Shown: piece after piece, positions 1-5,278 of the stretch
Numbering within the stretch: the stretch's first letter is position 1
Layout: every line of letters starts with the position of its first letter
NCBI GenBank assembly: GCA_003537495.1
Contig: DPSB01000334.1
Location: 1,578 to 6,855 of the forward strand
Reading direction: 5' to 3'
DNA length: 5,278 nucleotides
Source: Cytophagales bacterium
GTDB taxonomy: Bacteria > Bacteroidota > Bacteroidia > Cytophagales > Cyclobacteriaceae
The notes under the pieces: model-generated
The model's database searches: none
Seen by the model: only the letters and a program-made list of their open reading frames with translations
Told to the model about the DNA's origin: nothing
Program-made: the position numbers and the translations under genes

Positions 1-131
1 GCAGTTGTGCTTCCGGTATAGGCCGGGTTAATCAGCAATGGATTATTAATGTATTGCGAATAGAGTGGATCTTGTTGTGCCATCGCGGTAAGCGATGCAA
101 ACCCCAGCAGCAGTGTTAAAAGTTTTTTCAT
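1..131 (-). CDS. PorP/SprF-family type IX secretion outer-membrane protein, N-terminal part only
   Basis: The first 43 codons read leftward from an ATG at 131 and run off the window edge. Residues 1-18 form a signal peptide: two lysines after Met1, a leucine-rich core, then Ala-Met-Ala before Gln19. The mature start, QQDPLYSQYINNPLLINPAY followed by TGS, is the hallmark opening of PorP/SprF proteins (usual form QxDPxYSQYxxNPLxxNPAYAGS). Family members are beta-barrel outer-membrane proteins of roughly 300 residues; SprF is needed for export of the gliding adhesin SprB through the type IX system in Flavobacterium johnsoniae, and many paralogues accompany other T9SS cargo. The start lies 34 bases after the stop of the lipoprotein gene on the same strand, so the two are probably co-transcribed. 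No clear Shine-Dalgarno sequence precedes the ATG, which is normal for Bacteroidota. The family call rests on the N-terminal motif alone, and the missing remainder cannot be checked. Confidence 0.85.
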   Translation of the reverse strand, partial: MKKLLTLLLGFASLTAMAQQDPLYSQYINNPLLINPAYTGSTT

Positions 132-165
132 GTGAGCACGTTTGCGATGAACAGGCTTTAGAACT

Positions 166-678
166 CTATTCCTTCACCTCAAACGTCATGCTTGTAATAA
201 TTTCCGCTTCGCTGTTTTTATCGAACACACGGATTTTGCATTGATAGGTTTTTCCGGCTTCCATCGGTGCGCCTACCGTTATGGTTCCTCTTAACACACC
301 GGCAGTTTCAGGCTCAAATCCTTCTGCATTATCGCTGAACAAATCCGCCTCATTTAAAATAAAGTTTCCGGCTTCATCGGTAACTTCCATAGCAAGGCCC
401 GGAAAAGCTTTGCCATCCTTCAAAGTGTAGTTTTCAATTCCTTCAAACACAATCGAAAATTTACTATCAAGCGATACTTTGTTATCATTAAGCTGATTGT
501 CCTCTGCATCTACCACATAAACATTCTCTACTGCAAATCCATTGTAAGATGTTTTGGCTCCGGTCATCAAATCGGCTTTTACCCCTTTTGAAAACCCGAT
601 ACTAAAACCATCCTTCCCGGAATTGGAGCATCCTGTGCCAAGCATAAGGATTAATACGAAGAGATAAATTGCTTTCAT
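166..678 (-). CDS. Small putative lipoprotein, function unknown
   Basis: A 170-residue protein with a type II signal peptide: Met-Lys, a hydrophobic stretch at residues 4-13, and a lipobox-like Leu-Gly-Thr-Gly-Cys ending at Cys17. The glycine at -3 is less usual than leucine, but Bacteroidota lipoboxes are relaxed. The mature protein (SNSGKDG...) should be anchored by lipid in the inner or outer membrane. The rest is acidic, rich in Asp, Glu, Gly and Asn, with alternating hydrophobic stretches such as GKTYQCKIRVFDKN (about 142-155) and a final TFEVKE. This suggests a beta-sandwich fold, but that is inference. I recognise no family. It is the first gene of a probable leftward pair with the PorP/SprF-like gene, so an envelope role is plausible. 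The ATG at 678 is favoured because it gives the signal peptide directly and has a promoter-like box 20 bases upstream. Confidence 0.8.
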   Translation of the reverse strand: MKAIYLFVLILMLGTGCSNSGKDGFSIGFSKGVKADLMTGAKTSYNGFAVENVYVVDAEDNQLNDNKVSLDSKFSIVFEGIENYTLKDGKAFPGLAMEVTDEAGNFILNEADLFSDNAEGFEPETAGVLRGTITVGAPMEAGKTYQCKIRVFDKNSEAEIITSMTFEVKE

Positions 679-698
679 GGGCAGATTTTTTGTTCAAT

Positions 699-706
699 CA
701 AAGTAA
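699..706 (-). promoter_or_regulatory. Possible -7 promoter box for the leftward lipoprotein gene
   Basis: On the minus strand this reads TTACTTTG, which matches the Bacteroidota -7 consensus TAnnTTTG at all fixed positions except the second. It lies 20 bases upstream of the lipoprotein ATG at 678. No convincing -33 TTG was found at the expected distance, so the assignment is tentative. Confidence 0.35.
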
Positions 707-715
707 GCCCTATCG

Positions 716-750
716 CCAAAATTCTCCATCCCCTAAAAAGGGGATTTTGG
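716..750. repeat. Composite inverted repeat in the divergent intergenic region
   Basis: Two overlapping perfect inverted repeats lie here. The inner one is ATCCCC (728-733) against GGGGAT (740-745) around a TAAAAA loop. The outer one is CCAAAAT (716-722) against ATTTTGG (744-750). They can combine into one hairpin of CCAAAA/TTTTGG plus TCCCC/GGGGA with a seven-base bulge on the left arm. Position between two divergent genes rules out an ordinary end-of-operon terminator. It lies upstream of the putative leftward promoter box, so it is probably outside that transcript. It may be a dispersed palindromic (REP-like) element or a DNA site for a regulator; the sequence alone does not separate these. 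Confidence 0.6.
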
Positions 751-792
751 AAATTAATAGAGATGATATTTAGCGTTAGACAGCAAACCCCA

Positions 793-800
793 TTATTTTG
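793..800 (+). promoter_or_regulatory. Possible -7 promoter box for the kinase operon
   Basis: TTATTTTG fits the Bacteroidota -7 consensus TAnnTTTG except at the second base, the same deviation seen in the divergent box. It ends seven bases before the ATG at 808, a placement that would give a leaderless or nearly leaderless message. If real, it lies inside the longer reading frame that begins at 763 and so supports the 808 start. No clear -33 TTG was found. Confidence 0.35.
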
Positions 801-807
801 TATAAAA

Positions 808-2793
808 ATGAACACCTCGCAGATTCTTAACCCTAAACCAATTGTGCTGGCACTATGCCTGGTTGCGTGTTCTATTGCCAAATCTCAATCTCCTTCCGAC
901 AGCCTGCTCCGTATTCTAAAACAGCTGCCTGACGATACTACAAAAGTGATGTTGTATTATCAGTATGGTGAATTATTTGAAAGCACGAATCCAGATTCTG
1001 CTTTATGGTATTATGATCTCGCCCGAAAAAAATCGCAAGAACTAAACTATCTGAAAGGGCAAGCCGCTTATGCGAGTAACGCAATTGTAATTTTAAATAA
1101 CCGAGGCAAGTTTAAAGAAGCACTTGAATTAGCCAAAGAGGCACTTTTACTTTATCAGCAGGGAGGAACTAAAAAAGATTTGGCCGTTGCAAATATTAAT
1201 GTGGGTAGTGAATGGCAATACCTTTCTGATTTTGAAACTGCGGCCAAAAGTTATTTTGAGGCTTTAAAGCTTGCCGAAGAAATTGACGACAAAAGATTAC
1301 AACGCATTTCCAATAACAACCTCGCTTCTATTTTTATTGAGTTAGGTCAGTACGAAAAAGGAAAGGGGTATGCCGAAAAATCTTTAGCGCTAGCCATTGA
1401 ATTAAAAAACGACTATGCAATTGCATCTTCCACTTATAACATTGCAAATGCCGAAATCTATTTGAAACAATACGATAAAGCACTCAGTCATTTTAAGGAA
1501 ATAGAAACTAATGGGCTTCGAACAGACGATTATATTGTAATTCTGGATGGCTGGATAGGCCAGGCCGATGTCTACAAAATGATACCTGCTTACAACGAGG
1601 CGGAAGTTTATTTCAAAAAAGTAATTTCTTTTTCGGCTGAAAAGGAAGCTCCGGAGTATGAGATGTACGCACAAATGGGATTGGCTGATGTTTACACAAC
1701 AACAAAGAAAAATCAATTAGCCACCGAAGCATTAACAAGAGGTATAACACTCGCTACTGAATTAGGCTCAGTTAATGAATTGAGGGATTTATATAACAAG
1801 GCTGCCGTGCTCTATGAAAATATAGGCAATTATCGTAACGCACTTGATTTTAGAAAAAAATTCGAAGTATTAAACGATTCCGTTATAGGCGAAAAAAGCA
1901 GAACCAACATTAATATGCTGGAAGCCCGCTACGAATCCGAAAAAAAAGAACAGCAGATTAAAGATCTGGAGCAAGAAGCCGAGATAAAAGATTTATCTAT
2001 TCAACAAAATCAATTGTTGATTATTATTCTGGTGGCGGTATTGATTTCGGTTGTTGCGATTGCCTGGCTGGGGCGCAGAACATTTAACCAGAAAAAGCTA
2101 CTACTTGAAAAAGAAAACGCGCTTAACCAAAGTCGCATTGCCGAACTGGAAGCCGAAAAACAATTATTAGCAAGCGAGGCGGTAATTAAAGGCCAGGAAG
2201 AAGAACGCGGCAGGTTAGCGAAAGACCTGCACGATGGTTTGGGTGGATTATTATCAGGTGTAAAATTTTCATTAACCAATATGAAGTCGAACGTAGTATT
2301 AGATGCACAAAGTGCATTGGTGTTTGAGCGATCGCTCGATATGCTGGACAACTCTATTTCCGAACTCAGACGCGTAGCGCACAACATGATGCCCGAAATT
2401 CTGGTAAAATTCGGATTACAAGAGGCACTTAAAAGTTATTGCGACTCTATTGAGCAATCCGGCATTTTCAAAGTCGAGTTTCAATCATTAGGTACTGATG
2501 TACGGCTTACCTCCAATACAGAAATTATTTTGTATCGTATTGTGCAAGAGTTGTTAAATAATGCTTCCAAATATGCCAAGGCATCTATGGTGCTGGTGCA
2601 GCTGGCCTTTCATGAAAATGAAATCAGCATTACAGTAGAAGATAATGGAGTTGGCTTTGATGTTGCTAAAACCCAACACTCAACAGGAGCGGGTTGGACT
2701 AACATTCGCTCGCGTGTAGAATATCTGAAAGGAAAAGTAGATGTAACTTCGGGCACAAGCGGAACTTCGGTACATCTTCATATTCCGATGTAG
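808..2793 (+). CDS. TPR-containing membrane sensor histidine kinase (HisKA_3 / HPK7 type)
   Basis: A 661-residue sensor kinase. Order of parts: signal sequence (about 1-27), exported TPR-like helical repeats (about 45-360, e.g. the segment with ALELAKEALLLYQ), coiled coil (about 367-401), one membrane helix (about 403-422), second coiled coil (about 428-470), HisKA_3 dimerisation domain with RLAKDLHDGLGG (phospho-His475), and a HATPase_c domain with the N box QELLNNASKYA (Glu581, Asn585), G1 box DNGVGF (612-617) and a G2-like GAGWTNIRSR. The TPR array would lie in the periplasm and the kinase core in the cytoplasm. Its partner is surely the regulator one base downstream. An in-frame ATG at 763 would add 15 residues that spoil the signal sequence; 808 is preferred because it gives a clean n- and h-region. 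Leu-Val-Ala-Cys21 matches a lipobox, so lipid anchoring is possible. Gly480 replaces the usual phosphatase glutamine. The ligand is unknown. Confidence 0.93.
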   Translation: MNTSQILNPKPIVLALCLVACSIAKSQSPSDSLLRILKQLPDDTTKVMLYYQYGELFESTNPDSALWYYDLARKKSQELNYLKGQAAYASNAIVILNNRGKFKEALELAKEALLLYQQGGTKKDLAVANINVGSEWQYLSDFETAAKSYFEALKLAEEIDDKRLQRISNNNLASIFIELGQYEKGKGYAEKSLALAIELKNDYAIASSTYNIANAEIYLKQYDKALSHFKEIETNGLRTDDYIVILDGWIGQADVYKMIPAYNEAEVYFKKVISFSAEKEAPEYEMYAQMGLADVYTTTKKNQLATEALTRGITLATELGSVNELRDLYNKAAVLYENIGNYRNALDFRKKFEVLNDSVIGEKSRTNINMLEARYESEKKEQQIKDLEQEAEIKDLSIQQNQLLIIILVAVLISVVAIAWLGRRTFNQKKLLLEKENALNQSRIAELEAEKQLLASEAVIKGQEEERGRLAKDLHDGLGGLLSGVKFSLTNMKSNVVLDAQSALVFERSLDMLDNSISELRRVAHNMMPEILVKFGLQEALKSYCDSIEQSGIFKVEFQSLGTDVRLTSNTEIILYRIVQELLNNASKYAKASMVLVQLAFHENEISITVEDNGVGFDVAKTQHSTGAGWTNIRSRVEYLKGKVDVTSGTSGTSVHLHIPM

Positions 2794-2794
2794 T

Positions 2795-3409
2795 ATGACA
2801 AAGCGCATTTTTATAGTAGACGATCACCCCATGGTAGTGGAAGGCATGCGCAGCATGTTACTACAACTGGATGGAGTAGAGGTGTGTGGTCATGCTACCA
2901 ACGCGCGTTCCTGCCTCGGCTATTTTGTAAAAAACACAGCCGATGTGGTTTTGCTAGACATCAACCTACCCGATCAGAGTGGTATTGAAGTTTGCAAAAC
3001 GTTGATGCAACAAAAACCTGAATTAAAAATAATTGCACTCACCAACTTCGATCAGCTAACCTACATGCAACGCATGAAAGATGCTGGCGCTAAAGGATAT
3101 CTATTAAAAAATGCTTCGTTGGACGAAATTGAACAAGCATTGCAAACTGTAACAGCCAATGGAGAATATTGGCTAGGCCGCGATAACCTGCGCGATACCC
3201 TTAAAGATCATAATCAACTTTTGCTTACGCGAAGAGAAATTGAAGTACTAAAATTAATTGCCGAAGGGTTAACCAATCAAGAGATTGCCGACAAGCTTTT
3301 TGTAAGCGCAAGCACAATTGATTCCCACCGCAAAAGTCTGATCTCGAAGTTGCAGGTAAAAAACACTGCGGCATTGGTACGCACTGCTCTTGAAAGTAAA
3401 ATCATTTAA
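2795..3409 (+). CDS. NarL/FixJ-family response regulator with LuxR-type helix-turn-helix
   Basis: A 204-residue two-domain regulator of normal length for the family. The receiver domain (about 3-120) has the acidic pair Asp9-Asp10, phospho-acceptor Asp55 in VVLLDINLPDQSG, the conserved Thr83 (ALTNF) and Lys105 (GYLLKN). The C-terminal LuxR/GerE domain (about 142-197) contains LTRREIEVLKLIAEGLTNQE, then IADKLFVSASTIDSHRKSLI and the SKLQVKN helix end. All key residues are present, so it should be phosphorylated by the kinase and bind DNA as a dimer. The ATG follows the kinase stop after a single base (TAG-T-ATG), which implies co-transcription and probably translational coupling. Its stop is likewise one base from the next start. 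Targets are unknown; the intergenic inverted repeat upstream of the operon is one candidate site, but this is only a guess. Confidence 0.96.
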   Translation: MTKRIFIVDDHPMVVEGMRSMLLQLDGVEVCGHATNARSCLGYFVKNTADVVLLDINLPDQSGIEVCKTLMQQKPELKIIALTNFDQLTYMQRMKDAGAKGYLLKNASLDEIEQALQTVTANGEYWLGRDNLRDTLKDHNQLLLTRREIEVLKLIAEGLTNQEIADKLFVSASTIDSHRKSLISKLQVKNTAALVRTALESKII

Positions 3410-3410
3410 C

Positions 3411-4781
3411 ATGAAAAATATTTTTGCACTCCTCCTTTGTGTTGTGGCTATTACCGCCACCGCACAAAAAACCACTTTCGATATAGCTACTTTCACTGTA
3501 GCTGCCGGCTGGACACCCGAAATAAAAGACTTTGCTGCATCGTATATTAAAACCAATAACGTTACCAAAAGTTGGTGCCGCGTTACTATTTATAAGAGCA
3601 TTCAAAGCAGTGGCAATCCGCTTACCGATTTCAATAACGAATGGAAAACCTTGATCGTAAAGAATAACTGGGGCCCGGCCACAACACCACAAAGCGAAAC
3701 CGAAACGGAAGACGGCTGGACCTCGCACTCGGCTGTAAGCACATTTACTTTCGAGAATAAAGAGGCCTATTCATTACTCAGTACAATTTCGGGTTATGGT
3801 GTTGAAGTGAGTATTGTGGTGTTAATGAATTCGAATGAATACATGAGTCAAATAGAACAGCTTTTGGGATCCATCCATTTGAAAAAACCAGATCAGCCCA
3901 TTGTAACTACACAGCAAACCCAACCCGTTACACAATCCAATTCTCACAGTGGATTTGCAATTACGACTGCGCCCGGCAATCACGGAATATTTACGTCTAC
4001 TACCAATTTTGATGATGGCTGGGTAGCCCAACCTTTTGCCGATTATGTGCGTGTAACCAAAAATCAGTTTACGGTATTACTTCATTACGGAGTTGAAATC
4101 ACAGACGAACTACGCGCCAGCAATCAGATGGAAGCCGTTATTTTTGATCGGTTTATTCTTCCACGCTACAACGTGAGTAACATTCGCAAGTTTGAACAAG
4201 GCGTTTGCTATTTCTGTGTTCACTTTTTTGAAGCCGATGCCGTTGAGAAAGCAACGGGCAAGCGGTATCATTTAGGATTTCGCATTATTACAAACAATGG
4301 CGTTTCAAAGTGTATTGAAATACTTTCGCCATCGCAAGTTGCCTTTCAACAAGAGTTTCCCAATCATGAAAAGGTAGAGAGTATGCTTAACTATAATAAG
4401 TTTGCAGTTACGGTAAATGATCTGGCTGGTGACTGGGATTCTTCTTCCGGTGCTTATGCCCAGATGTATAGCACCACAACCGGTGCTTATGCAGGCATGA
4501 ATACATCTAGTTCAGCCGATGCATTTACATTTAACACCAATGGCACCTATTCTAGTAACCACAAAGGTGCTTTTGGAATGGTGGGCAGTATGAAATTCTA
4601 TGATCAAAAATATAATGGTGCATTAACGATTTCTCCGTGGGAGCTGGTGATGACTAAACGGTTTGATGGAAAAACTTCTACATTCTGGGCGCAATATGAA
4701 GCCGTGCGTGGTGGGCGGATATTACATTTAACGGACAAAGAATATTCGGGCTCGCAATATCATCTGGTACGGAAAAATTAG
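3411..4781 (+). CDS. Secreted protein with lipocalin-like C-terminal region, function unknown
   Basis: A 456-residue exported protein. Residues 1-18 are a type I signal peptide (MKNIFALLLCVVAITATA, cut after Ala-Thr-Ala before Gln19). An in-frame TTG at 3390 would add seven residues inside the regulator gene and is unlikely. The mature protein has three parts: an N-terminal region (about 19-158, with FDIATFTVAAGWTPE and a later SGYGVEVSIVVLMN strand), a Thr/Gln/Ser-rich linker (about 163-180), a middle region (about 181-335, TTNFDDGWVAQPFADYVRVT, VLLHYG, LNYNKFAV), and a C-terminal region (about 338-456) opening with DLAGDWDSS and containing FTFNTNGTYSSN, KFYDQKYNG and GGRILHL. The last resembles lipocalin/calycin-like barrels, which start with L-x-G-x-W. 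From memory, similar uncharacterised secreted proteins occur across Bacteroidota, but I know no assigned function. It starts one base after the regulator stop, so it belongs to the two-component operon, as possible ligand-binding accessory or output. Confidence 0.88.
   Translation: MKNIFALLLCVVAITATAQKTTFDIATFTVAAGWTPEIKDFAASYIKTNNVTKSWCRVTIYKSIQSSGNPLTDFNNEWKTLIVKNNWGPATTPQSETETEDGWTSHSAVSTFTFENKEAYSLLSTISGYGVEVSIVVLMNSNEYMSQIEQLLGSIHLKKPDQPIVTTQQTQPVTQSNSHSGFAITTAPGNHGIFTSTTNFDDGWVAQPFADYVRVTKNQFTVLLHYGVEITDELRASNQMEAVIFDRFILPRYNVSNIRKFEQGVCYFCVHFFEADAVEKATGKRYHLGFRIITNNGVSKCIEILSPSQVAFQQEFPNHEKVESMLNYNKFAVTVNDLAGDWDSSSGAYAQMYSTTTGAYAGMNTSSSADAFTFNTNGTYSSNHKGAFGMVGSMKFYDQKYNGALTISPWELVMTKRFDGKTSTFWAQYEAVRGGRILHLTDKEYSGSQYHLVRKN
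4447..4492 (+). repeat. Short in-frame direct repeat, two 13-base copies
   Basis: CCGGTGCTTATGC occurs at 4447-4459 and again at 4480-4492, exactly 33 bases (11 codons) apart. Both copies encode Gly-Ala-Tyr-Ala, preceded by Ser or Thr, in the loop just after the LAGDW motif of the secreted protein. It could mark a small in-frame duplication, although the sequence between the copies does not show further similarity. Confidence 0.6.
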
Positions 4782-5278
4782 AAAAGGAAAGCGCTATTCA
4801 AAAGGTTTGATTTCAATTCACCATTACCACTAAAAAATTCCGCGTACTTATTATTTGTTAGTTCAAAACCTATTGCTTGTTTCCCAACAGGATCAACCAC
4901 CCAATACTCCTTTTCACCAAATTTTTCGTAAAGTGCTTTCTTGGTGATGAGATCATGCTTTTTGTTACCTGGAGCAAGTACCTCAATAATCAAATCCGGA
5001 ACCCCATGAATGGTACTCGCTTCGTCAATAATGTGTTTGTTCGCATTCAGCACAACAAGCAAGTCGGGTTGAACTGCGTTTGAGTCTGAATCCAGAAATA
5101 CATCGAAAGGAGCAAAAAACAATTCCCCAATACTTTTATCGGTAAGGTAGCTATCTATTTCTGTTGATAGTTTTCTCACAATTCGCTGGTGAGCCGTAAT
5201 AGGTGTTGGTGACATATAAAGCGTTTTATCAATCACCTCAGCTAATGTTCCCTCCGGAAGCAATCTTAAATACTTCCA
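4778..5278 (-). CDS. Uma2-family (DUF820) PD-(D/E)XK-like endonuclease protein, 5' end outside window
   Basis: The frame is open to the right edge and codes for at least 166 residues; the first possible start inside the window is only a TTG at 5263, and Trp-Lys-Tyr-Leu-Arg precedes it in frame, so the true start is probably beyond 5278. Uma2 proteins are usually 180-200 residues and begin about 15-25 residues before the LPEGTLAEVID motif. Visible family signatures, numbered from the TTG: YMSPTPITAHQRIV (16-29), QPDLLVV with Asp67, PDLIIEVLAPGN with Glu94, Asp104 and Lys108 of the DxxxK-x-x-x-Y block, and EYWVVDP (119-125). Asp67, Glu94 and Lys108 would make up the nuclease-like active site. 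The family is annotated as putative restriction endonucleases, but the biological role of most members is unproven, and no methylase partner is seen here. Its TAA stop overlaps the TAG of the convergent secreted-protein gene by four bases. Confidence 0.92.
   Translation of the reverse strand, partial: WKYLRLLPEGTLAEVIDKTLYMSPTPITAHQRIVRKLSTEIDSYLTDKSIGELFFAPFDVFLDSDSNAVQPDLLVVLNANKHIIDEASTIHGVPDLIIEVLAPGNKKHDLITKKALYEKFGEKEYWVVDPVGKQAIGFELTNNKYAEFFSGNGELKSNLLNSAFLF

Noticed and set aside
728..745. GC-rich hairpin as a transcription terminator
   Set aside because: No gene ends here; both neighbours start away from it. The run after the stem is only TTTT followed by GG on the plus strand, and GGAG on the other, so an intrinsic terminator is a poor fit.
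1402..1716. Open frame on the minus strand inside the kinase gene
   Set aside because: It is wholly within the TPR coding region, is rich in Cys and Phe, has no recognisable motif and no upstream signals; it is a by-product of the kinase codons.
2010..2387. Minus-strand open frame with a serine-rich product across the membrane helix and DHp region
   Set aside because: The Ser/Phe-rich composition is what results from reading Glu/Lys-rich coiled-coil codons backwards; the plus-strand kinase motifs are unambiguous.
3390..3410. TTG at 3390 as start of the secreted protein
   Set aside because: It would overlap the regulator gene, use a rare start codon and place seven extra residues before a complete signal peptide that begins with ATG at 3411.
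3402..3728. Minus-strand open frame opposite the secreted-protein start
   Set aside because: It overlaps the clear signal peptide and N-terminal region of the plus-strand gene and has no family features.
4877..5083. Plus-strand open frame of 68 codons opposite the Uma2 gene
   Set aside because: The minus-strand frame carries the full set of Uma2 motifs here; this one has no domain or start context.

Overview
The window looks like a piece of a Bacteroidota chromosome, probably of a Cytophagales-like gliding or T9SS lineage (lineage inferred). The clues are the N-terminus of a PorP/SprF-type outer-membrane protein, a TPR sensor histidine kinase of HisKA_3 type paired with a NarL-type regulator, start codons without clear Shine-Dalgarno sequences, and promoter-like TTnnTTTG boxes close to two starts. 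No RNA genes, CRISPR arrays or insertion sequences were seen.

Layout. The left part (1-678) reads leftward: a small unrecognised lipoprotein (166-678) followed 34 bases later by the PorP/SprF-like gene, which runs off the left edge. A short divergent intergenic stretch (679-807) holds a promoter-like box for each direction and a strong inverted repeat. The centre (808-4781) is a rightward cluster of three genes separated by one base each: a membrane histidine kinase with an exported TPR sensor region, its LuxR/NarL-family response regulator, and a secreted three-part protein with a lipocalin-like C-terminal region. The right end (4778-5278) is a leftward Uma2-family (PD-(D/E)XK-like) gene. 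Its stop codon overlaps that of the secreted protein, and its 5' end lies beyond the window.

How the genes may work together. The kinase probably senses something in the periplasm through its TPR array and passes phosphate from its DHp histidine (His475) to Asp55 of the regulator, which would bind DNA through its C-terminal helix-turn-helix. The one-base gaps argue that the secreted protein is made with the two-component pair. It could be a ligand-binding accessory, an output of the pathway, or simply a co-transcribed passenger; the sequence does not decide. The lipoprotein and PorP/SprF-like protein would be a separate envelope unit transcribed in the opposite direction. The Uma2 gene appears unrelated to either.

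The most interesting points are the tightly packed kinase-regulator-secreted protein unit, the composite inverted repeat between the divergent units, and a glycine in the kinase where related enzymes carry the glutamine used for phosphatase activity.
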